Shown in pieces: positions 8,760 to 17,432 of a stretch of 25,379 bases of DNA (the stretch's first letter is position 1; every line of letters begins with the position of its first letter). The stretch lies in assembly GCA_000934455.1 (NCBI GenBank), contig KN882822.1, positions 88,817 to 114,195 on the forward strand, read 5' to 3'. Below the pieces are notes generated by a model. It had not been told where the DNA came from. It saw nothing but the letters and a program-made list of their open reading frames with translations, and ran no database searches. The stretch is from Apostichopus parvimensis (Eukaryota > Echinodermata > Holothuroidea > Aspidochirotida > Stichopodidae). The translations under genes and the position numbers were made by a program.

Positions 8760-10319
8760 ACCAGAAAACGAAAATGTTCAGTGGTTAAGATGCCTAAACA
8801 TATTCATAGTGTGGTAAGCCATACGTGTTAATATTCATTGACATATTCACACCAAAATGAAGAGGGATTATTTATTGACTTATGAGGCAACATAGAAAGG
8901 AAGGTACCAGGAATCAGTTATTTGTTGACTAAGTCTTTTTAGTGACATAGTATAAGACAGATACATACATGAATATTAATGTGGTTAAAATGTATGATGT
9001 AATAAGCATATATCTATACACTTACATTGTATTATCCAAGTGCGTGTATTAAGTTACTAAACATATACTATTTCAGAGTTATCTGATTAAGACTTGTATG
9101 TTCACTGATTAATATAATTGTTGTGTAAACAAAACACAAATATGTCGTTAACAGTTTCCAATATCGCTTGCCAAAGAGCTAAGCAGCAGATATTCAGTAA
9201 GATTACTTGTTTATGTAATAAGAGTAAGAGGCAAGTCAAGACTCGTATACGGTACGCGACGGAGACAACTATACTCTCTACCTACACTGTGGATCTCTTG
9301 AGGCACAGTCGCAGCAATCAACTGGGACTCGCAGAACTGGTCCAAAGACTAATTAATACTGCGTTTCATTGAGTATGTTGCCACTGAGCTGAGGGATCAG
9401 TTTCCTACTAATCGATCTCTCCAGGTTCTATGACGATATCTATGGGTCACACGACACCACCTAACTGACGCTTTTAGATAGAAATTGAATGGGGCTACAG
9501 ACGCCACTCACCTAGGTGCTTCACCTACTGTGGCTTTGCATTATATTTGAGAGAAGGGATACAGGAAGCGAATGAAGGAAATGTCAGTAGAAGTATGTTT
9601 GTTTATCTTTAATGTTTTATTCAGTCACACTTATAACAAGCTTTTTAGGTTTTGAAGAGCAGTAGGCCACGTGGCTGTTTCGAGGCTGCCCCTCCTGAAT
9701 ATGACACATATACCCTACATGACCATACCCCCCCCCCGTTTTTTCCAAATGACATTTGACCTCCACCAAATCAACAGGCTTCTTTTACTTCATGTTACAC
9801 ACTTTGTCATGTTCTTGCAACTGACATGCTAAGATGCTCCTTTTGTATTCTTTGAAACCTTGTCTAATTTCATCAGACTGAGTTCTGTTATCAACTGATT
9901 AATTAACTGACCGCTGATTTGTAAAACTAGATAGAGTACATCTGGGGCAACATGCGGGATAGGTATACCATCAAACAAGGGAGGTAACACACACGAACAG
10001 TTTTTTGTTTCTTAAATTTTGCCCATTCTCTGTTTTGTTTTCAATGTCCTGACCCCCTTCCCAACATCATCCATGGACAACTGCCTAGAAGTGTCAGATC
10101 TTCTACACACAAACGACAACTATACGTAGACTGATTCCATGCAAGTCCCATTGCCATGTTGCGAAACTTCATATCACCGGTTAAAAAGAAGCTGACATCA
10201 TAAGCTCCCCTCTCATCCATAAGTAATAGAAGTCAAAGCATTAATCTCAGAAATAATAGGTTTCACAGCTTCTTTCAATGATGAAATTCTATCAATTCGA
10301 ATATGTTTCATATCATTTG

Positions 10320-10360
10320 TCTATAGTGTTTGGCAGAGTTGTTTCTGAAACAATGGATAA
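10320..10360. repeat. 41-bp dispersed repeat, copy 2
   Basis: Counterpart of 8719-8759; it lies 60 bp left of the 310-bp duplication copy 1. Confidence 0.6.
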
Positions 10361-10420
10361 GAATTGTAAATTGCCAAAATCGTCATCAATTCTCTTTTTC
10401 ACGGTTCGTTCATTTGGGCA

Positions 10421-10730
10421 TACTTTACCCACTTTTAGAATTGTTCAAGAGGAGAATCTTATATCAAAGTTATTCATGAAAGTCCTTAATAGGGAACTGG
10501 TTGCGATCCACAGATAAGTCAGGACAGAAATGTATACCGATTACAAAACGTAAGAAGGATGTAATAGGATATTTTCGTCTTTTTGTAAATAAAGTTACAG
10601 ACAGTGGTTACAGCCGTACCGCAGTTTTTTAAGTGCATAGGCTATACCAAATACCACGTACTAGACTAAATAGATCGCTAAGGAGTCTCCCAAAGTGAAA
10701 CACAGATTAAATATTTGTTGTACCATACTT
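10421..10730. repeat. 310-bp direct duplication, copy 1
   Basis: Matches 11935-12245 at roughly 90 percent by eye, from TACTTTACCCACTTT to TTGTTGTACCATACTT. No gene was recognised in it. Confidence 0.9.
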
Positions 10731-11934
10731 GACCCTTTGACCTTACTTGATGGTAAATCAAAGTTTCTCAAACAGAAATATCTTATACAATCAACGATTT
10801 GTAAACATTGATTTTGTAAGCAATACGCCATATGCATATAATAATACAAAGGACAGTGTTGTCAAGAGAAATATATAATAATAAAGAGAACTATGCAGTC
10901 TTGATAAATAATTTAATAATGACGTATAACAGGCTTTCAGAAATGATTTTGTCATTCAATGAAAACCGATGTAACAGTTTCAGAAAATTGCCTGACTATT
11001 ATTATGTTCACACGACTTTACTTACTAATTTTCCCCAAAATATGATTTTCGTAGGATTCCTTCTGTAGAAGTACCGCTGTCTTGCCTTGTCAATCTCGTT
11101 GCGTTCTTTTAACGTTTTCTATCGTTTATCTATCTAAATAAAAAGAAAAGAATTACGGGATAGGAATGAATGATACGTCAACTTAATGAAACCAATACTA
11201 CTGCAAATTGCAAACTCTGCATTGACAATTGCGTGTTGTATTGCTACTGTACTATTACTATAGTATATATTATTAGCCTATAAACTAGGCCTATACATAT
11301 AGTACATAAGTATATTACAAACTTGAAGTGAGACCAAGACAACGTACTCCGTCATGATCTATATGAATGAAATGAAAACCATTTGGTCAAACCTCAATCA
11401 GTGATGACATATATAAAAACACATCAACTAGATTTATCTAAAAGCTGCCATATCAAAGAAAATTGGTTTCTATTCACGGTCAATCTTAACGTTGATAGCA
11501 CATCTGAACTGTAGCAAAGGCTACAGGAGACAATACTTAGTGTAAAGATGATAGTTAATATGTAAAGAATACGATACATACCAATAGTAAGCGATACGAT
11601 GAAACGCGATTAAGTTCACGAGATAAGAAGCACATGTGTTCACTGGAAGCTACAAAGTATTTACAATAATACCAACAATCAACACTTTAAGATTTAATGA
11701 ACTAACGACGAAGAAGAAACAAATGATGGAAGTTGCTTCTCGCAGAAGAAGAAGTCCACATGGTAAACATGACAACTTCCCATGATATTATTTATTGATT
11801 TTTGACCGCATCAGCTGAAGGTTACACGGATTTGGCGAGTATCATAAAACGTCTATGCTGCTAAACTATGTAGGCGATATAAACAAGGGAAAACAACGCA
11901 AATGTTTGTACTAAAATAATAATGTACTTACCCA
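10731..11934. other. Intergenic DNA between the 310-bp duplicates
   Basis: AT-rich and without a supported gene. Confidence 0.5.
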
Positions 11935-12245
11935 CTTTCAGAAATGTTCAAGAGGAGTATTCTTATATCAAAAGTTATTCATGAAAGTCCTTAATGGGAA
12001 ACTGGTCGCGATCCACAGATAAGCCAGGTATGAAATGGATACCGATTTTGTAACGTTACAAAACGTAAGAAGGATGTAGTAGGATATTTTCGTCCTTGTT
12101 TAAATGAAGTTACAGACAGTGGTTACAGACGTACCGCAGTTTTCTAAATGCATTGGCTATACCAAATACCACGTACTAGACTAAATAGATCGCTAAGGAG
12201 TCTCCCAAAGTGAAACACAGATTAAATATTTGTTGTACCATACTT
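11935..12245. repeat. 310-bp direct duplication, copy 2, at the gap edge
   Basis: Counterpart of 10421-10730. It ends three bases before the run of N, so its true right boundary is unknown. Confidence 0.9.
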
Positions 12246-12248
12246 TAA

Positions 12249-13078
12249 NNNNNNNNNNNNNNNNNNNNNNNNNNNNNNNNNNNNNNNNNNNNNNNNNNNN
12301 NNNNNNNNNNNNNNNNNNNNNNNNNNNNNNNNNNNNNNNNNNNNNNNNNNNNNNNNNNNNNNNNNNNNNNNNNNNNNNNNNNNNNNNNNNNNNNNNNNNN
12401 NNNNNNNNNNNNNNNNNNNNNNNNNNNNNNNNNNNNNNNNNNNNNNNNNNNNNNNNNNNNNNNNNNNNNNNNNNNNNNNNNNNNNNNNNNNNNNNNNNNN
12501 NNNNNNNNNNNNNNNNNNNNNNNNNNNNNNNNNNNNNNNNNNNNNNNNNNNNNNNNNNNNNNNNNNNNNNNNNNNNNNNNNNNNNNNNNNNNNNNNNNNN
12601 NNNNNNNNNNNNNNNNNNNNNNNNNNNNNNNNNNNNNNNNNNNNNNNNNNNNNNNNNNNNNNNNNNNNNNNNNNNNNNNNNNNNNNNNNNNNNNNNNNNN
12701 NNNNNNNNNNNNNNNNNNNNNNNNNNNNNNNNNNNNNNNNNNNNNNNNNNNNNNNNNNNNNNNNNNNNNNNNNNNNNNNNNNNNNNNNNNNNNNNNNNNN
12801 NNNNNNNNNNNNNNNNNNNNNNNNNNNNNNNNNNNNNNNNNNNNNNNNNNNNNNNNNNNNNNNNNNNNNNNNNNNNNNNNNNNNNNNNNNNNNNNNNNNN
12901 NNNNNNNNNNNNNNNNNNNNNNNNNNNNNNNNNNNNNNNNNNNNNNNNNNNNNNNNNNNNNNNNNNNNNNNNNNNNNNNNNNNNNNNNNNNNNNNNNNNN
13001 NNNNNNNNNNNNNNNNNNNNNNNNNNNNNNNNNNNNNNNNNNNNNNNNNNNNNNNNNNNNNNNNNNNNNNNNNNNNNN
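12249..13078. other. Assembly gap (830 N)
   Basis: Undetermined bases. Any reading frames across them are meaningless. Confidence 1.
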
Positions 13079-13450
13079 AGAAACCCATATCGGTGCTCTG
13101 ATTAGCAAATTAAAGAAGGGATGTAAAATTCTACTTCTTTAACGTATGAAGCGATACAGAAAATATTACAATTATCTGATTTTATTTTTCCATGTAATAT
13201 GAATCAATCTTTGAAAGAAGTAAAATTGTAATACATTTGACAGATTATAATTTCTTTCTTGCTGTGTTTTTGGCGCATGTTATTTGCGGTATGAGTTGGT
13301 TCTTATCCACCGACTTGAAACAACCTGATACATTTTTTCGTTATTTTCATTCGACACACAGGCTCCGCCCTCGTGCATCGCTTGCATTATCCCCCGATCG
13401 TGCATTAATCCTCAGTGAGTAACGCACGCTACACCGTTGATTAACCCCTT
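13079..13450. other. Intergenic DNA right of the gap
   Basis: No feature seen apart from a 61-codon chance frame at 13237-13422. Confidence 0.5.
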
Positions 13451-13631
13451 ATTCATGTACAGAAACTGCAAAATTCCTGTCGACTGACTGAACTCGAGAT
13501 CTTTAAGAATTTGACATACGATTTTGACATATAAGTTGTAACAAATTATGACGCAGTATACGTAAGTGGTTTAAAAATATGCACAAGTGGGGGGGGGGGG
13601 CATTTGATATTGTGTCCTCCTATCTCAAAAC
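13451..13631. repeat. Dispersed repeat, right-half copy
   Basis: Direct match to 5796-5978, including ACTGAACTCGAGATCTTTAA, TGACGCAGTATACGTAAG and a G run followed by CATTTGATAT. There is a small indel near 13512-13530. Confidence 0.85.
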
Positions 13632-14818
13632 GTGTGTGGGGGACATGTACCCCCGTCCCCCAACCAACAGAGGATTGACGCCCAGTAATGTTACAGAGGG
13701 AGTAAGGGTGGGTCCTTTATGCTTATATAGGCATCTTCAGTTGATACTTGGACGAGTCATAGATATTTATATCCTGTGTGTGATTATAAACTGCACCTTA
13801 AGTTAATACTGTAGGTATGGCACCAAACTTAGAGTAGTGCACGTCCGCCTGAGAGGTTAGCCGTCGGAATATAACCTTACAGTGACCTACTCTGTTGGCA
13901 ATGTTCTGAGTCATTTCCATTCTTTTTGATGCTCAGATGTTGACGATGATGAAATTAACTACTGATGGTCTAAAAAATCTGGAGTATTGAAGGTGGTTTA
14001 AGGTATTTTAGTATTTTTTTTTGGGTGAAACAAGAAGATTCCGCAGCGACAGCCGACTGATGGAAAGGGGAGCCCTATGATAAACTTTGAGCTCTTCTAG
14101 CTCAAAACCTAAATAATCATAGTGACACAGGTTGAATGTTTAATGATAGCTCAAGCCATTAGCTATCATATGGTGGGTAGAACTTGTCAGTTGGAAACTT
14201 TTATCTATATATGCTCTATCGGCCATGGAAAGTGACGAGTTTAGTGTGTCAATGAGAGCAATTAATTCTTTTGCGGTACCTGTAAAGGAATATGAACGAG
14301 TGGGTTTTGTTGATATGCCAGCACCTTACATTCAATATATACCGGTATATACTGACACCAGTAGGCATAGTTGCCTTTACAAACTCCAGTAGTATGTCCG
14401 ATAAATAAAGCTAGGAATTAAATAATATACTTGAAATTCGTAGTTACAAAGTTAAAATTTGATAATGAATGTCACAACCAAATACTTTCATTCTTAATGT
14501 TTTGTCGCCATATTTCCGCCCTTTTGATGATTCGGTAGCTGTATCATCTTTGTAGATTCTTCATTGATTTACAATCTACTGCACATGAAGTCTACGATAT
14601 ACTAACTGTCATAACAAGTTCAAGAAAGACACTCCAGTTACAATAAATCAAAGTATTATTCTCATTCAAACTATTGATCTTGGGTGTCTTACTTCTTTAT
14701 TGATTCGCTTGATAGTACCTTTCAGTAATTCATTTGCTTTTGTTTCAATTCACACGCGTAATTAGCACATTCAATCAATTTCAATCAATCTCTCCTGGGG
14801 CACCACAGTGCACCACAA
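13632..14818. other. Intergenic DNA
   Basis: No gene seen. A perfect 16-bp palindrome, TATATACCGGTATATA, lies at 14336-14351. Confidence 0.5.
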
Positions 14819-15055
14819 CCACGTGTCCCCCGGGGGACTTCCCATAGGGTGCAGCCACAAACCGGCGCAAACAACTATATTTACAAGTTACCTTACAAGT
14901 TACCTCGCAAGTCCCCATTTATACACCTGGGTGAAGAGAAGCAATGGAGATAAAGTGCCTTGCCCAAGGACACAACGCAATGATCTGGCCAGGGCTCGAA
15001 CCTGCAATCCTTAGATCACAAGTCCACTGCCTTAACCACTTGACCACAACGCCCT
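14819..15055 (-). mobile_element. tRNA-derived SINE, copy 2 (better preserved)
   Basis: Same family as 549-746. On the minus strand the head reads GTGGTCAAGTGGTTAAGGC (A box, 15029-15046 region), with B box GGTTCGAGCCC at 14993-15003, then the TGTCCTTGGGCAAGGCACTT body. It contains a duplicated TTACAAGTTACC segment near 14882-14910 that copy 1 lacks. The end carries CCCCCGGGGG. Confidence 0.88.
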
Positions 15056-15431
15056 ATAGGGCCCATGGTGGGGTCCAGGGGCTGAAGATGAGACAATTTG
15101 AACACAGAAAATTAGCTTCAAGTGCTCCAAGAGTTGAGAAGAATTGATCATTTTGAACTCTGGATGACCCGGGTGAATCTGTTTCTAAGGCAGCAAGGGG
15201 TGCTTACAATTGGACAGATGTTTACAATTATGGACAGCCCAACTACAGTGTAGGAAGTTACTCTAATGTATACGAAAGTTCGTGGCAGTACTTCCTATAA
15301 TTGGAAACAGTATGTTGTTCTAATTATAATATAAACATAGGCTTAATAATATCAATTTCGAGTATGTGGAAACTAGTTTTGCCAAAGGTTCGACAAATTA
15401 ACAACTCTGCGACTTGAACATTTGTATCCGA

Positions 15432-15689
15432 ATATGTATGTATGTATGTATGTATGTATATGTGATCTTCCCGCAAGCAGGAACTTGCGAAAGAAGCCAT
15501 GGAGGCTTATAGACTCGCAAGCTGACCGAAGCCAATCTCTCGGCACACATCCATTTAACGTCCATGTCAGGAAGTTGTTATTGAACAACACCCTTGCCAG
15601 ACGACACACATTGCTGTCGGCGGGGAATCGAACCGGGGATCTCATGACTGGGAGACGCCGGCGTTAACCACTAGGCTATACACTCCGCC
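15432..15689 (-). mobile_element. Second tRNA-derived SINE family, with (CATA)n tail
   Basis: On the minus strand: GGCGGAGTG, A box TAGCCTAGTGGTTAACGCC (15660-15678), B box GGTTCGATTCC (15624-15634), an unrelated body, and a 3' tail of CATA repeats (15432-15458). The head and body differ from the other SINE family here. It is too long, and lacks a closed tRNA cloverleaf, for a functional tRNA gene. Confidence 0.85.
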
Positions 15690-15690
15690 T

Positions 15691-15736
15691 ATGTATATAC
15701 CAGATCGATACCAGATCGAATATACCAGATCGATTA
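15691..15736. repeat. Short tandem ATACCAGATCGA repeat
   Basis: Three close copies of ATACCAGATCGA just beyond the 5' end of the SINE at 15432-15689. Confidence 0.7.
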
Positions 15737-16348
15737 ATCATACGCGCAAATGGAGATGTCAAAGGTCACGTTGTGTTCCTGGGATTTAAACGAACGAGTG
15801 GCATAGCGGAGCACGCAATCAGTAAACAGTGGATGTTATTGCGACCATATCTAAAAGCTTCACAATAAGCAATGCGTTAACATTGCTAAATATGTGTCCT
15901 TCATTAACAGATTCTTTCTATTTGTTAATATATTTTCATGGTTTGTCTTTAGTGAGATGTTTAATGGAGGTGTGTTAGCCAGTCAGGTGTTACACCTATA
16001 CCTCCTAAATATTCAGGGAAGTGGATTTTAAATTCCTATACTTTCCTTGCATTTTGTTCGCTCAAAGAAAACTGTTTCAATAATGTGACCTGAATTAACC
16101 CTAGGTCATGTCAAACACCACCGTAAACAAAGCTATTTGTAACATGATACGAATCTACTGTTCTATCGGTGATATCAAGATGAAAACAAACCCGGAGGAG
16201 GAGTCATATTTGTTATGAAATATTAAGGGCAAAGTAGAGGGTTGTACTGCAGAATGGTAACTAAATTATACGGAGAGCTGAAACAGCTGTTGTAGCGAAA
16301 CTATAGTACAATGAGGGAGGTGAAGGGAAGTAGTTGGGGAGGGGGTGA
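15737..16348. other. Intergenic DNA downstream of gene B
   Basis: No gene or repeat recognised. It ends in a G-rich stretch (GGGGAGGGGG) at the left edge of the segmental duplication. Confidence 0.5.
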
Positions 16349-16471
16349 CATTTTGTCACATGTTTGATAAAATTTGGTTCTTTAAATCATCTTTGTTTGA
16401 GTAAATTGACAAAGTGATTCATTCCACTTATCTTCTTTAGAAAAGAAATAAGAGAAAAATACACAGAATGA

Positions 16472-16475
16472 TTAA
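16472..16475. repeat. Left target-site duplication TTAA
   Basis: TTAA directly left of the MITE; the matching copy is at 16834-16837, and the empty site at 24380-24383 has one TTAA. Confidence 0.8.
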
Positions 16476-16833
16476 AGGGTGTGAAGACTCGCGCACAAAG
16501 AAACGTCTCATGCCGGTAATCTGACCTAGTTTCGAATGAGGTGTAATAGAAGTGTTCGATACCACCATCGATCCCATAAAATACACACACAGCTTGATAC
16601 CGACGGTAATTAGACACTAGTGTACATTCAATACATGCAGCTAAGGTCAATACCCACAACAGAGTGTACATATAGCAGCGATGGACATCTCAGGTCTAGA
16701 TAAAAGATAACAAGGTATCACTTTTTATTACTGTCTGCATTTTGTAGCGACAAGCAGAAAACTTCACTTGCAAGCAATGGAAAGTTAACTTTTTCAGAGT
16801 GCGGCACGAGGTTTGGGCGAGTCTAAAGTGCCT
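16476..16833. mobile_element. TTAA-flanked MITE (piggyBac-type target site)
   Basis: A 358-bp insertion flanked by TTAA at 16472-16475 and 16834-16837. The ends form imperfect inverted repeats over about 21 bp including TTAA (TTAAAGG at each edge, then AGACTCGC). The paralogous copy 2 has a single TTAA at 24380-24383 with the same flanks, so the uninterrupted site is visible. A minus-strand reading frame inside resembles a signal peptide but has no exon support. Confidence 0.85.
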
Positions 16834-16837
16834 TTAA
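16834..16837. repeat. Right target-site duplication TTAA
   Basis: TTAA directly right of the MITE, pairing with 16472-16475. Confidence 0.8.
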
Positions 16838-17139
16838 GAAGAAGAGATTACAAAGTACATCTTAAAGAGTTGCATTTTACACAAATTGTTACTTTGCAGT
16901 GCTCTGACCAATCATGTATTCTTTGTAAATATTTTTTTATATCTCTCTTTCAAGAGAATATATTTAAGCTAATACAATAAGATTTCTAAGAATTATCGAA
17001 TTATTTACCGTTTGGTCCAATCAGCAGAAGTATATTTATCTTACAAATTTAGTGCAATGTTCGTTTGGAATCCTTTGAACTTTTCACTTAAACTTCATTA
17101 TTCCATATCAGACTTGGTGGACTATTGTAAATAATTTTT

Positions 17140-17145
17140 TTTATT
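17140..17145 (-). terminator. Gene B polyadenylation signal (AATAAA)
   Basis: Minus-strand AATAAA 139 nt after the gene B stop. It is conserved at the matching place (24688-24693) in the duplicated gene C 3' end. Confidence 0.5.
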
Positions 17146-17283
17146 TTGGTACCATTACGATCCAGTAAGGTACAATCAAATCGTAACAAATTCTATGCAA
17201 AATGCATCTTTGAGGAAATGGCTACATAATTGTCCATTTAAATTACTTAACATTTAAAAATACATATTAAAAATGTTTGAACA

Positions 17284-17432
17284 TTATTTATGGCTAAGTT
17301 TCTCCACCGCTGTCAAATTTCGCTGTTTTTTTTTATGTCTGATTCTCATACATTTGATGGTTACGGCGAGGCAAAGGACGATGGCGACAATAGGAGCTAC
17401 AATTATGATGATAATCACCCAAGGCTTTAATC
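17284..17432 (-). CDS. Gene B: transmembrane exon and stop
   Basis: The acceptor GTCTTTACAG is followed in phase 1 by GLKPWVIIIIIVAPIVAIVL and then CLAVTIKC. This is one transmembrane helix, followed by a basic stop-transfer (MRIRHKKKQR). After a further 13 residues (NLTAVEKLSHK region) translation ends at TAA 17286-17284. The tail is about 20 residues with no tyrosine, so signalling would need a partner. It is paralogous to the gene C exon at 24842-25017, with differing tail lengths caused by indels. A conserved AATAAA follows 139 nt downstream. Confidence 0.8.

Larger units (their letters stand above)
8300..10420. other. Intergenic DNA upstream of gene A
   Basis: No exon recognised apart from the likely site of an upstream noncoding first exon. 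An 84-codon plus-strand frame at 9118-9372 has no recognisable motif and no splice context. A C run lies near 9728. The 41-bp repeat copies are the only structure found. Confidence 0.5.

Noticed and set aside
9118..9372. Plus-strand frame of 84 codons
   Set aside because: No recognised motif, no start context and no splice or repeat support; it may be a decayed transposon fragment but that cannot be shown.
12222..13108. Long frames crossing the N run
   Set aside because: They are made only of undetermined bases.
15432..15689. A functional tRNA gene
   Set aside because: A and B boxes are present but the sequence continues into a SINE body and a CATA tail, and the anticodon arm does not form a standard loop.
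16387..16671. Minus-strand frame starting with a signal-peptide-like MYTLLWVLTLAACIEC
   Set aside because: Its start and most of its length lie inside the TTAA-flanked MITE that is absent from the paralogous block, and there is no good donor to further exons. It is probably a chance frame in a mobile element.
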